A stretch of 45,714 nt of DNA, from positions 1 through 45,714 of the forward strand of contig CAMDSI010000001.1 in NCBI GenBank assembly GCA_945906915.1. Reading direction: 5' to 3'. Below the pieces are notes generated by a model. The model did no database searches, was not told the DNA's origin, and was given only the letters and a program-made list of their open reading frames with translations. This DNA comes from Spirosoma fluviale. Lineage in GTDB: Bacteria > Bacteroidota > Bacteroidia > Cytophagales > Spirosomataceae. The position numbers and the translations under genes are program-made. Below are positions 1 to 8,678 of this stretch, in pieces (position 1 is the stretch's first letter; each line of letters starts with the position of its first letter).

Positions 1-758
1 TATTTTCTGATTTCAATGAATCCTTTTTTGATACTAATGGATTAGCAGATTTAGCTAAATTAAATCCAACAGATTTCCCTGTCGTTTCAGGAAGATTAGG
101 GTCTTGCGTAGCTAGACCTAGTAAAATAGTATGTGTTGGCCTTAATTATGCTGATCATGCTAAAGAGACTGGTGCAGAGATTCCCAAGGAACCTATATTA
201 TTTTTTAAAAGTACAACAGCTTTGTCAGGTCCCAATGATGATATCATCCTTCCTAAAAATTCTACTAAGACAGACTGGGAAGTAGAATTAGCGATTGTGA
301 TTGGTAAAAAAGCATCCTATGTTTCAGAGGAAAACGCCTACGAATATGTAGCTGGTTATTGCTTGCACAACGATCTATCCGAACGCGAATACCAATTAGA
401 ACGTGGAGGAAACTGGTCAAAAGGGAAGGGATGTGATTCTTTTGCGCCTTTGGGACCCTATTTAGTCACAAAAGAAGAGATAACAAATGTGCATCAACTA
501 AGCATGTGGCTAAATGTGAATGGTAAAAGATTTCAGACTAGCAGCACAGATCAATTGATTTTCAATGTACCACAAGTCGTTTCGTATATCTCCCAGTTTA
601 TGACGTTATTACCCGGCGATGTTATTAGCACAGGAACTCCCCATGGGGTAGGTCTTGGATTTAATCCACCAATTTATTTAAAACTAGGAGACGTGGTGAC
701 TTTAGGAATGGATGGATTAGGAGAACAACAGCAAAAAGTAATCGCTTATCAGGGATGA
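1..758 (+). CDS. FAH-family hydrolase, probable 2,4-diketo-3-deoxy-L-fuconate (or rhamnonate) hydrolase, 5' end outside window
   Basis: The reading frame is open from base 3, so the gene starts before the window and at least 251 residues are visible. Conserved fumarylacetoacetate-hydrolase features are readable: VGLNYADHAKE near the visible start, the metal-ligand WEVELA segment, DLSERE, KGKGCDSFAPLGP and the C-terminal STGTPHGVG loop. Enzymes of this family split 2,4-diketo acids. In the oxidative L-fucose and L-rhamnose pathways the products are pyruvate and L-lactate. Its stop overlaps the start of the lactonase gene by 4 bases (755-758), which ties it to that operon. The substrate is inferred from neighbours; related FAH proteins also act on other keto acids. 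An internal TTG at 222 is in frame but is not the start, because conserved FAH sequence precedes it. Confidence 0.85.
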   Translation, partial: FSDFNESFFDTNGLADLAKLNPTDFPVVSGRLGSCVARPSKIVCVGLNYADHAKETGAEIPKEPILFFKSTTALSGPNDDIILPKNSTKTDWEVELAIVIGKKASYVSEENAYEYVAGYCLHNDLSEREYQLERGGNWSKGKGCDSFAPLGPYLVTKEEITNVHQLSMWLNVNGKRFQTSSTDQLIFNVPQVVSYISQFMTLLPGDVISTGTPHGVGLGFNPPIYLKLGDVVTLGMDGLGEQQQKVIAYQG

Positions 759-1579
759 TTGATTCACATCAACATTTTTGGAATTATAACGAAGAAAGAG
801 ACACCTGGATAACACCAGAAATGTCCATTCTTCGTTCAGATTATTATCCTAATTACAGCGAAACACTATTTAGAGACCAAGGTTTTACTGGCTGCATAGC
901 CGTTCAAGCTGATTCATCGGAAGAGGAGACCTTGTTTTTACTCGCCCTGGCGGAACAAAATGAATTCATCCAAGGAGTGGTAGGTTGGGTCGATTTACAA
1001 AGTAAGATTATCGAAGATCGCCTAGCTTATTTAACTCAATTTGAAGCCATTAAAGGTTTTCGACATATCGTTCAAGGGGAAAAAGACCCCCTTTTTCTAG
1101 CTAGAAAAGAATTCATTAAAGGAGTAAAGACTTTAGCGAGTTTCGATTTAACCTATGATTTGTTGATTTATCCTCATCAATTGAAATCAGCCATTACTTT
1201 TTGTGAATCCTGCGATGATCAAAGAATCGTTTTAGATCATTTGGCAAAGGCGCCATTAAAGTCAGGGAATATTCAGGAATGGAAGAAAGAAATTCAAGCT
1301 TTCTCTCGTTTATCCCACGTTTCAGCTAAAATTTCCGGAATTGTGACTGAGGCGAAAGATCAATCGTGGACGCAGCAACAAGTGAATGAGATAGTAGGAG
1401 TAGCTATGGAGGTATTTGGTCCGGAAAGACTCATGATTGGAAGTGATTATCCTGTTGTTTTAGTAAATTCATCACTGGAACGTTGGGTACTATCGTTTCA
1501 AGAAGCTTTAGGAGGCTTAAGTGAAACCGAAAAAGACAAGATATACCGTAAAAACGTTACACAGTTTTATCAATTGTAA
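755..1579 (+). CDS. Amidohydrolase-superfamily lactonase, probable L-fuconolactonase
   Basis: 274 residues of the Amidohydro_2 (COG3618) type, a TIM-barrel metal hydrolase. The metal site is visible: SHQHFW near the N-terminus (His5, His7), a DHLAKAP segment at about residue 162, and the late catalytic Asp in GSDYP (Asp231). Members with this architecture open sugar 1,4- or 1,5-lactones such as L-fuconolactone and L-rhamnonolactone. The ATG lies inside the stop region of the upstream FAH gene (ATGA-type overlap), implying translational coupling. An SDR follows after 5 bases. Both neighbours belong to the same pathway scheme, so a role in hydrolysing the lactone made by a sugar dehydrogenase is likely. 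The exact sugar (fucose, rhamnose, galactose, arabinose) cannot be read from sequence. Confidence 0.82.
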   Translation: MIDSHQHFWNYNEERDTWITPEMSILRSDYYPNYSETLFRDQGFTGCIAVQADSSEEETLFLLALAEQNEFIQGVVGWVDLQSKIIEDRLAYLTQFEAIKGFRHIVQGEKDPLFLARKEFIKGVKTLASFDLTYDLLIYPHQLKSAITFCESCDDQRIVLDHLAKAPLKSGNIQEWKKEIQAFSRLSHVSAKISGIVTEAKDQSWTQQQVNEIVGVAMEVFGPERLMIGSDYPVVLVNSSLERWVLSFQEALGGLSETEKDKIYRKNVTQFYQL

Positions 1580-1584
1580 ACACT

Positions 1585-2367
1585 ATGAATTTAGGATTAA
1601 GAGAGAAAGTCATCATAGTAACAGGTGGAGCTAAGGGAATTGGAGAAGGAATATCCGAATCTTTAGCTTTAGAGTCAGCTATGGTGGCAATAGTAGGCAG
1701 AAATGAAACTGATAACTTACGTTGCATAGAGAAAATTCAGGCCACCGGAGGACAAGCATTTTCCTTCGTAGCTGATTTAAGTAATCCATCGGAATGCGCT
1801 CAAGTTGTAGATAAAATAGCAGCTACTTTCGGGAAAATAGATGGTTTAGTTAATAATGCAGGTCTAAATGACGGAGTTGGTCTGGAAACAGGGAATTACG
1901 AAAAATTCATTCAATCCATCAATGCTAATTTGACACATTATTATTTAATGGCTCAGGCTTGTTTGCCTTATTTAAAGAAGAGTAAAGGAGCTATCGTAAA
2001 TATTGGATCTAAAACAGCAGAGACTGGCCAGGGAAACACCTCCGGTTATGCTGCCTCTAATGGAGGACGCAATGCATTAACGCGCGAATGGGCTTTGGAA
2101 TTAAGAGATTACGGAATTAGAGCTAATTCAGTTATTGTGGCGGAATGCTATACACCCATGTATGAAAAATGGATACAAACGCTTGATAATCCTAAGGAAA
2201 AACTAGCGAGCATTACAGAAAAAATACCATTAGGTCAACGCATGACCACAAAAGAAGAAATAGGAGATATGGTCACTTTCCTTTTATCTCCTAAATCAAG
2301 CCATACCACCGGACAAATTATTCATGTGGATGGAGGATATGTTCACCTGGATAGAGCTATTTCATGA
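1585..2367 (+). CDS. SDR oxidoreductase, L-fucose-dehydrogenase-like, catalytic Lys replaced by Asn
   Basis: 260 residues with a full Rossmann fold: TGGAKGIG at 13-20, NNAG at 90-93, Ser142 in NIGSK, Tyr155 in SGYAASN, and a C-terminal GQIIHVDGGY. Classical SDRs have Tyr-x-x-x-Lys; here the residue four after Tyr155 is Asn159 (codon AAT, 2059-2061), so the catalytic lysine is absent although everything else is intact. GRN after the second strand (38-40) suggests NADP(H) rather than NAD(H), a weak inference. In context it may oxidise the free sugar to its lactone (L-fucose dehydrogenase step) or the 2-keto-3-deoxy acid. Its stop overlaps the next gene by 4 bases. No frameshift or truncation is seen, so I treat it as a working gene with an unusual active site. 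Confidence 0.8.
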   Translation: MNLGLREKVIIVTGGAKGIGEGISESLALESAMVAIVGRNETDNLRCIEKIQATGGQAFSFVADLSNPSECAQVVDKIAATFGKIDGLVNNAGLNDGVGLETGNYEKFIQSINANLTHYYLMAQACLPYLKKSKGAIVNIGSKTAETGQGNTSGYAASNGGRNALTREWALELRDYGIRANSVIVAECYTPMYEKWIQTLDNPKEKLASITEKIPLGQRMTTKEEIGDMVTFLLSPKSSHTTGQIIHVDGGYVHLDRAIS

Positions 2368-3428
2368 GAACTTTTGACACATTTGAGAGTCCCGGATTAA
2401 TCGTTTATCCCGATCGCGTTAAACGTAATATTGCCAAAGTACTTGAAATGGTAAATGGCAATCCAAATCGTTTACGTCCGCACATCAAAACGCACAAAAC
2501 AAAAGAGGTAAACGATCTATTATTAGCAGCTGGTATTACTAAGTTCAAATGTGCCACCATTGCCGAAGCGGAACTCTTAGCTCTATCTGAAGCACCAGAT
2601 GTACTTATTTCCATGCAATTGATCGGACCTAATTTAGGCCGTTTCAAACAAATGGTAGAGCATTACCCTAAAACTACTTTCTCCTCCATCGTAGACGATG
2701 CCTTAGCTGCCTCAGAATTGGATAGAACTTTTGCGAAAAGCCCAATAGGTGTTTTTGTCGATTTAAATATGGGTATGAATCGCACCGGTATCAAGCCTAA
2801 TAACGCTTTTGCCTTGGTTCAGCACATTCATTCTTTGCCAAATCTACAATTAAGAGGATTACACGCCTACGATGGCCATATACGAGACAAAGTGTATGAA
2901 GAACGACGAAGCCACGTCGAAACGGAGTTTAAGCCTTTACACGTGTTATTAGAACAAATTGAAATAACTAATCTTGAATTAATCGTTTCAGGTACACCTA
3001 GCTTTCTGGTACACCACAAAAATCCACAATTTACGTGTAGCCCTGGAACGTTTGTATTCTTTGATGCGGGTTATGCAGAATTATTTCCTGATAAAACCTT
3101 TGAATTTGCAGTGGAGGTTATCGCGAGAATTATTTCCAAACCTACTCCATCAACCATTTGCCTAGATTTAGGACATAAGTCTGTAGCAGCTGAAAATCCA
3201 ATCGATAACCGAGTGCGTTTTATAGACCATCTAGATTGGATTTTAAAGTCTCAAAGTGAAGAACATGGGATTGTAGAAGTAGGTGATAGTTCAAATTACG
3301 AAATTGGTGACATCGTCAGAATGATTCCGTACCACATTTGTCCCACAGTAAACCTTCATTCGCATCTACAAGTAATTGATGGTGGATTATGGGAGGTCAA
3401 AGCTAGAAATCGTAGACTATGCTATTAA
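2364..3428 (+). CDS. Fold-type III PLP enzyme, D-serine dehydratase / D-threonine aldolase family
   Basis: 354 residues of the alanine-racemase-like, COG3616 type. The N-terminal motif RPHIKTHK (38-45) holds the probable PLP-binding lysine (Lys42). The C-terminus has HIC (His324, Cys326), which matches the His-x-Cys zinc pair of eukaryotic-type D-serine dehydratase rather than the His-x-Asp pair of D-threonine aldolase. GLHAYDGH in the middle is also typical. The family removes or cleaves D-3-hydroxy amino acids. The gene overlaps its upstream SDR by 4 bases and the downstream dipeptidase by 10, so it is embedded in the sugar-acid operon. Which D-hydroxy amino acid (or related aldol) it uses is unknown. 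Confidence 0.82.
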   Translation: MRTFDTFESPGLIVYPDRVKRNIAKVLEMVNGNPNRLRPHIKTHKTKEVNDLLLAAGITKFKCATIAEAELLALSEAPDVLISMQLIGPNLGRFKQMVEHYPKTTFSSIVDDALAASELDRTFAKSPIGVFVDLNMGMNRTGIKPNNAFALVQHIHSLPNLQLRGLHAYDGHIRDKVYEERRSHVETEFKPLHVLLEQIEITNLELIVSGTPSFLVHHKNPQFTCSPGTFVFFDAGYAELFPDKTFEFAVEVIARIISKPTPSTICLDLGHKSVAAENPIDNRVRFIDHLDWILKSQSEEHGIVEVGDSSNYEIGDIVRMIPYHICPTVNLHSHLQVIDGGLWEVKARNRRLCY

Positions 3429-4477
3429 TCGATGCACATTTAGACTTAAGTATGAACGCACTCGAATGGAATCGGGATTTACGTTCTACTATCAAGGAAA
3501 TTAATGAACGAGAAAAGTCTTTAACAGATAAACCAGATCGTGGAAATGCCACAGTTTGTCTAGAAGAATTGCGGAAGGGAAATGTAGGAATCGTGGTTGC
3601 TACACAAATAGCACGGTATGTGGCTCCAGATTCTAGTTTACCGGGCTGGAATAGTCCTGAACAAGCTTGGGCTCAAACACAAGGACAATTAGCCTATTAT
3701 AAGGCTTTAGAACGTACGGGGGATTTAAGACCTATACGGAATCTATCTGAATTACATGATCACTTAACACAATGGGAATCTGAAAATCATACCATTGGCT
3801 ATATTCTAAGTCTAGAAGGAGCTGATTCTATAGTCTCCTTAGAATACCTTGAAATTGCCTATCATTATGGTTTACGCGCTTTAGGTCCCGCTCATTATGG
3901 TCCAGGTCGCTACGCTCAAGGAACAAATGCAACAGGTGGAATCGGGGTAGCAGGTAAAGATCTTTTACGCAAGATGATGGATTTAAACATCATTTTAGAT
4001 GCGACGCATTTATGCGATGATAGTTTTTGGGAAGCGATGGAATACCACCAAGGTCCTGTCTGGGCGAGTCACCAAAACTGCCGCACCCTAGTGGATCACA
4101 ACCGGCAATTCAGTGATGAACAATTGAAAGAGATTATAAGCAGAGGTGCGGTAATAGGAATGCCTATGGATGCGTGGATGATGGTTCCAGGATGGGTTAG
4201 GGGCGAATCAACGCCAGTAAACAAGAACGTGACGCTTCATACCTTAATTGACCATCTGGTGCATATCTGTGATTTAGCTGGAAATACCGAACATGTCGGA
4301 TTGGGTACAGATTTAGATGGAGGATTTGGAAAGGAACAATGTCCGGCTGATATCGAAACAATCGCTGACTTACAAAAACTACCTGATTTACTAGTAAGCA
4401 GAGGATTTTCTGACGGCGATGTCGTCAAATTTTGCCACTCAAACTGGTTGAATTTCTTAGAGAAAGCCTGGACCTAA
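3419..4477 (+). CDS. Membrane-dipeptidase-like M19 peptidase
   Basis: 352 residues matching the renal dipeptidase (M19) family. All five binuclear-zinc ligands can be placed: His7 and Asp9 in DAHLDL, Glu133 in SLEGAD, His197 in DATHLCD and His218 in WASHQN; GTDLDGGFG lies near the C-terminus. No signal peptide is visible, so a cytoplasmic location is likely. Family members hydrolyse dipeptides, often with a D-residue at the C-terminal position, and also Cys-Gly. The start ATG lies 10 bases before the stop of the D-serine-dehydratase-like gene. The pairing suggests release and breakdown of D-amino acids, but this is inference. The stop (TAA 4475-4477) overlaps the stop of the opposing SDR gene. 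Confidence 0.88.
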   Translation: MLLIDAHLDLSMNALEWNRDLRSTIKEINEREKSLTDKPDRGNATVCLEELRKGNVGIVVATQIARYVAPDSSLPGWNSPEQAWAQTQGQLAYYKALERTGDLRPIRNLSELHDHLTQWESENHTIGYILSLEGADSIVSLEYLEIAYHYGLRALGPAHYGPGRYAQGTNATGGIGVAGKDLLRKMMDLNIILDATHLCDDSFWEAMEYHQGPVWASHQNCRTLVDHNRQFSDEQLKEIISRGAVIGMPMDAWMMVPGWVRGESTPVNKNVTLHTLIDHLVHICDLAGNTEHVGLGTDLDGGFGKEQCPADIETIADLQKLPDLLVSRGFSDGDVVKFCHSNWLNFLEKAWT

Positions 4478-5190
4478 GCTAGCGGGGGTGGACTTACACT
4501 CGTCCAGCCACCATCTACGATTAAGGTTTGACCAGTAATGTGTTTGGCCTTATCACTTAAAAAGAAACAAACGGCCTCTGCTATATCTGCTACATCCGCT
4601 GGTTTACCTAAGGGAGTTAAACGACTCCATTCTTTCAAATAATTTGCATCTTTCTCCGTTCGTTCTGTCATCGTTGCGCCAGGAGATACAGAATTAATAC
4701 GAATTTGAACAGGGGATAAGTCAATGATCAAATTTTGAACTAATTGATTTAAAGCGGCTTTCGTCATTCCATAGGCTGCTAAATCGGGATGCGCCTGATG
4801 ACCGGTAACAGAAGATGTCACTACAATGGAACCAGAATTACCCTCAGAGCGAATAGCCGTAGCCACTTCCTGAATTAAGAAAAACGTTCCTTGAATATTT
4901 AAGTCAAGCAAAGACTTCATGGATTCAGGGCTATAATCCCAAAAACTACCAAAAGTCGTAATCCCCGCATTACAAACGCATCCAGCTAACTCCCCAGGTA
5001 AAGTTTGAGCAAATGCTACCAATTCCTTGATAAAATGAGGTGAACTAACGTCCCCAGCTTTAACATAAGGTCCTGACAAAAGTGAAGGATCAATGTCATT
5101 CATAACGACTAAATGTCCTTCCTCCATCAATTGCAAGGCAATTTGATGTCCGATTCCTTGGCCAGCGCCAGTGACGATGTATTTTTTCAT
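4474..5190 (-). CDS. SDR oxidoreductase, probable 2-keto-3-deoxy-sugar-acid dehydrogenase
   Basis: 238 residues, a classical short-chain dehydrogenase with TGAGQGIG at 7-14, CNAG at 73-76, Ser126-Ser127, and an intact Tyr140-x-x-x-Lys144. Asp32 after the second strand (NDID) suggests preference for NAD(H). It is the last gene of a minus-strand run and its start abuts the stop of the IlvD-type dehydratase with no gap. In the fucose scheme the dehydratase product, a 2-keto-3-deoxy acid, is oxidised by exactly this type of SDR before the FAH hydrolase cleaves it. The C-terminus (SVSPPPLA) extends slightly beyond the usual end. It could instead be the sugar dehydrogenase, with the other SDR doing this step. 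Confidence 0.8.
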   Translation of the reverse strand: MKKYIVTGAGQGIGHQIALQLMEEGHLVVMNDIDPSLLSGPYVKAGDVSSPHFIKELVAFAQTLPGELAGCVCNAGITTFGSFWDYSPESMKSLLDLNIQGTFFLIQEVATAIRSEGNSGSIVVTSSVTGHQAHPDLAAYGMTKAALNQLVQNLIIDLSPVQIRINSVSPGATMTERTEKDANYLKEWSRLTPLGKPADVADIAEAVCFFLSDKAKHITGQTLIVDGGWTSVSPPPLA

Positions 5191-6906
5191 CTAGTGCGAA
5201 TCACGTGTTACAATAGATCCGGAACCACCCTTCAAGAAATCAAAATCAGCACCTAAATCTGCTTGCTCCACATGATCAATAAATAGACCCACATAACCAC
5301 GAATAGTTTTAGGTTTTTCAAGCGGCTGCGCTAATTTTCTAGCGGCTAATTCGTCCTCCGATACTTCCCAGTTAATTGTCCTGTTTTCCACATCTAACGC
5401 AATAAAATCACCATTTTGAACCCAATTTAAGGGACCTCCTGCCGCTGATTCAGGTGAAATATGTAAAACAACCGTGCCATATCCTGTTCCACTCATTCGG
5501 CCGTCTGAAATACGTACCATATCTTTTACGCCTTTTTCTAATAATTTCTTAGGGATACCCATATTGCCGACTTCTGCCATTCCTGGATAACCTTTAGGCC
5601 CTACATTCTTTAAAACCAGTACCGAAGAAGCATCCACGTCTAATTCTGGGGAATCAATTCGCGCATGATAATCTTCAATATTTTCAAATACAACTGCCTT
5701 ACCTCGGTGATTAAACAATTCTTTTGATGCTGCAGATGGCTTTAAAACAGCTCCATTAGGGGCTAAATTACCTCTTACTACTGCTATTCCCGAATCTGGC
5801 TTGAACGGTGATTCAAAGGAAGAAATAATATTTGCGTCATAAATAGGTGTGTTGTCGATATTTTCACCCACCGTTTTACCATTGACTGTTATTATAGAAG
5901 TATGCAAATGTTCCTTCATTTGATTCATCAAAGCAGGTAAACCACCCGCATAATATAGATCTTCCATAAAATGCTCCCCTGATGGCTGAATATTCGCTAA
6001 AAGCGGAATATTACGAGAAAATTCATCAAAGTCATCTAGCTTTAGATCCACTCCTAAACGACCCGCAATAGCAGTCAAATGTATAACAAAATTCGTAGAC
6101 CCTCCAGTTGCTGCATTCACACGAATCGCATTTTCGAACGCAGGACGCGTTAAGACTTTGGACATCTTTAAATCTTCATTCACCATCTCCACGATGCGAC
6201 GACCTGAATGCTGCGCAAGTACTTTTCTACGCACATCAGCAGCAGGAATAGCGGCATTTTGAGGTAAACTTAAACCCAACGCTTCCACCATCGTAGCCAT
6301 AGTAGACGCCGTACCCATTACGGCACAGTGTCCCGGGGTTCTTGCCATGCAAGCCTCAGCTTCAATAAATTCTTTTTGAGTTAATTCACCTAGTTTATAA
6401 GCTTCTGCAAAACGCCATACATCAGATGTTCCAATTTCCTTTCCTTTAAATTTACCCTTCATCATAGGGCCTCCAGAAAGAACCAAAGTAGGTAAATCTA
6501 CGCTACAGGCTCCCATCACTAAGGAAGGAGTCGTTTTATCACAACCGCACATTAAAACAACGCCATCAATCGGATTAGCCCGAATAGATTCCTCCACGTC
6601 CATACTCGCTAAATTACGGTATAGCATCGCCGTAGGTTTAATCAGAGTTTCTCCCAAAGACATCACTGGAAACTCCACTGGAAATCCGCCTGCCTCGATA
6701 ATGCCTTTCTTCACAAACTCCGCTAATTCTCTAAAATGAGCATTACATGGAGTTAATTCTGACCAGGTATTGCAAATACCGATCACCGGCTTGCCTTGAA
6801 AATAATCATCTGGAATACCTTGGTTTTTCATCCACGCACGGTAGATAAATCCATCTTTTCCGGTTTTTCCAAACCACTGCTGAGAACGTAAATCAACTTT
6901 ACTCAT
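5191..6906 (-). CDS. IlvD/Edd-family sugar-acid dehydratase (L-arabinonate/L-fuconate dehydratase-like)
   Basis: 571 residues, the usual length of the pentonate dehydratase branch of IlvD/Edd. Three cysteines expected to hold the [2Fe-2S] cluster are present: Cys54 in LTPCN, Cys122 in MCGCDKTTP and Cys194 in RTPGHC. Near the C-terminus SDGRMSGTGYG contains the serine used as catalytic base. The N-terminus (LRSQQWFGKTGKDGFIYRAW) is typical of L-arabinonate dehydratase rather than of branched-chain-amino-acid IlvD. It dehydrates an aldonic acid to a 2-keto-3-deoxy acid. The start overlaps the stop of the upstream membrane-anchored protein by 8 bases. Context points to a deoxyhexonate (fuconate or rhamnonate), though pentonates are possible. 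Confidence 0.87.
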   Translation of the reverse strand: MSKVDLRSQQWFGKTGKDGFIYRAWMKNQGIPDDYFQGKPVIGICNTWSELTPCNAHFRELAEFVKKGIIEAGGFPVEFPVMSLGETLIKPTAMLYRNLASMDVEESIRANPIDGVVLMCGCDKTTPSLVMGACSVDLPTLVLSGGPMMKGKFKGKEIGTSDVWRFAEAYKLGELTQKEFIEAEACMARTPGHCAVMGTASTMATMVEALGLSLPQNAAIPAADVRRKVLAQHSGRRIVEMVNEDLKMSKVLTRPAFENAIRVNAATGGSTNFVIHLTAIAGRLGVDLKLDDFDEFSRNIPLLANIQPSGEHFMEDLYYAGGLPALMNQMKEHLHTSIITVNGKTVGENIDNTPIYDANIISSFESPFKPDSGIAVVRGNLAPNGAVLKPSAASKELFNHRGKAVVFENIEDYHARIDSPELDVDASSVLVLKNVGPKGYPGMAEVGNMGIPKKLLEKGVKDMVRISDGRMSGTGYGTVVLHISPESAAGGPLNWVQNGDFIALDVENRTINWEVSEDELAARKLAQPLEKPKTIRGYVGLFIDHVEQADLGADFDFLKGGSGSIVTRDSH

Positions 6907-7537
6907 CTTTTTTTTCTAAGTCTAAGGTTTTAGAGAGGACAAAACTACCGTCCGCTCCATATTTATAATAACAAGCTCGGATACCAGATGTAATATCCGA
7001 ATAGGAATCATTTTCAAAATTAAACGAGTGGACTATAGCCGATTTTTCTAAATACAAACTATCTCCACCGGCAAAGCCAAAACGTTGACGACCCATAATA
7101 GCAGGAAAACGAATTGGTTTTACTTTACCTGCTACGTATTCAAAAGCAAAAATTTGATAGTTTTTACCCGCTAATCCTGCCACCCAAAACTCAGGCAATT
7201 GATTTCCATTCAAATCTGTAGCAAAAACAGAACTAGGATTAAAATTATCAATTTTCTTATCAATTAGTTTCGAATGACTTTTTTCTATTCGAATTATACC
7301 CTCCTCAACGACGATCGTAAAATCTTCAAAAGCGGAGGTAAGACTAATGGCACTTGACTTTGAAACCGTATCATCCACCGCAATACGGGACAAGGAATCG
7401 CCATAAGCTTTCACCACATCTATATCCGTCATTTCTGTCGTCTCTGGTTGATCGTCTAAATTAGAAATATAGACAAAAATATAGGCCAAAAAACCCAGCA
7501 GAATTAATAATAAGAAAAACTTCAACAGTTTAGCCAT
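6899..7537 (-). CDS. Membrane-anchored protein of unknown function
   Basis: 212 residues. Residues 5-25 form one strongly hydrophobic segment followed by a polar chain, so it is either an N-terminal anchor or an uncleaved signal; no lipobox is present. The rest looks like a small beta-rich domain, with VFATDLNGNQLPEFWVAG resembling an EF-like or FG-GAP-type Asp loop. The C-terminal half (a VHSFNFE segment followed by IRACYYKY and a charged tail) is faintly like PliI-type lysozyme inhibitors, but I cannot support that call. It overlaps the genes on both sides by 8 bases (PatB-like lyase upstream, dehydratase downstream) and is thus co-transcribed with metabolic genes. Confidence 0.6.
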   Translation of the reverse strand: MAKLLKFFLLLILLGFLAYIFVYISNLDDQPETTEMTDIDVVKAYGDSLSRIAVDDTVSKSSAISLTSAFEDFTIVVEEGIIRIEKSHSKLIDKKIDNFNPSSVFATDLNGNQLPEFWVAGLAGKNYQIFAFEYVAGKVKPIRFPAIMGRQRFGFAGGDSLYLEKSAIVHSFNFENDSYSDITSGIRACYYKYGADGSFVLSKTLDLEKKDE

Positions 7538-8678
7538 TCGTTATCGATTTCATCCGTTTAATTGCTTCTTCCATCACGGACTTAGGGCAGGCAAAATTTA
7601 GACGAATAAAATTCCGTCCCTTAAATTGTTCTCCACGAAGTACATGAAGTCCTGCATCCCAGCATTTCTTTTGAAAATCTCCTAACAATACTTCATCATA
7701 CTCTATCCAAGCTAAATAGGTAGCCTCTAAAGGCTGCATAGTTAAACCAGGAGTAGCGCGCACATATTCTAAGAGTAAATCGTGATTTGTCTTTAAATAG
7801 GGTAGAAGCTGCGCTAACCATTCCTCGCCGTGCGCATAGGTAGCTAACATCACTTCAATACTATGCCTAGATAGCATAGAGAAAAATCCAGCAGAAGCTT
7901 TGGTGAATTTATCTCGAAGCGCAGCATCTGGAATTACTGCCACAGCACCACCTAATCCAGCGGTATTAAATGCTTTAGAAGTTGCGAAAAAGCTGATAAT
8001 AGGTTGTTTTTCGAATCGGCCTATCGAAATATGTTTTGATTGAGCATGCAAACGTAAATCGGCATGAATTTCGTCAGAAACGATGGTAACGTTATAAGCT
8101 GCACACAGGTCAACTATTCGCTTAATCTCGAACTCGTTAAAAACAGTTCCACCTGGATTATGTGGATTGCAAAGGAGAAATACTTTGGGTCCTTTCTGTA
8201 AGCCTCTTTCAAAATCAGCAAAATCAAAAGTCCAACGATCTCCTTCTTTAATCATTTCAAAAGTAATCAAAGGGCAATTAACCCAACCCGCAACTAAATG
8301 AAATGGGTGGTATACGGGAACAGCCATAATAATACCTTCGTTTTCATTCGTTAATGCTGCACAAGCTGCGGTAATGCCTGGAACAATACCCGGAATCCAA
8401 ACTTGCGAATCTATGGAAGTTGACCAAGAATAATCTCGTTCAATTTTTTGTTGAGCTAATAATTTAAGCGAATCAGGAAGAATAGAATAACCTAAAATAC
8501 CGTGAGAGGTTATTTTATCAATAGCTGCTAAAATTTCATCAGCTACAACAAAATCCATGTCTGCCACTGGCATAGGCAGCATGTCTAGATTAGGAGGGTA
8601 GGTGACATTATCCCACTTAAAACTGTGTGTATTTTTGCGATCAATTACTTGATCAAAATCGTAAACTTTACTGCTCAT
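7530..8678 (-). CDS. PatB/MalY-type pyridoxal-phosphate C-S lyase (cystathionine beta-lyase-like aminotransferase)
   Basis: 382 residues from the preferred start, fold-type I aminotransferase of the MalY/PatB branch. YDFDQVIDRKNTHSFKWD near the N-terminus and PVADMDF are hallmarks; VSDEIHADL carries the PLP-nitrogen Asp (Asp202), and FFATSKAFN the Schiff-base lysine (Lys235). These enzymes release pyruvate, ammonia and a thiol or homocysteine from S-substituted cysteines or cystathionine. I prefer the ATG at 8678 over the in-frame ATG at 8696 because homologues begin close to the YDFD motif and overlap with the upstream gene is then smaller (11 versus 29 bases). It sits between a DUF1460 hydrolase and a small anchored protein. 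Confidence 0.85.
   Translation of the reverse strand: MSSKVYDFDQVIDRKNTHSFKWDNVTYPPNLDMLPMPVADMDFVVADEILAAIDKITSHGILGYSILPDSLKLLAQQKIERDYSWSTSIDSQVWIPGIVPGITAACAALTNENEGIIMAVPVYHPFHLVAGWVNCPLITFEMIKEGDRWTFDFADFERGLQKGPKVFLLCNPHNPGGTVFNEFEIKRIVDLCAAYNVTIVSDEIHADLRLHAQSKHISIGRFEKQPIISFFATSKAFNTAGLGGAVAVIPDAALRDKFTKASAGFFSMLSRHSIEVMLATYAHGEEWLAQLLPYLKTNHDLLLEYVRATPGLTMQPLEATYLAWIEYDEVLLGDFQKKCWDAGLHVLRGEQFKGRNFIRLNFACPKSVMEEAIKRMKSITNG

Noticed and set aside
1..758. TTG at 222 as start of the first gene
   Set aside because: The frame is open to the window edge and the upstream residues (VGLNYADHAKE) are conserved in FAH hydrolases.
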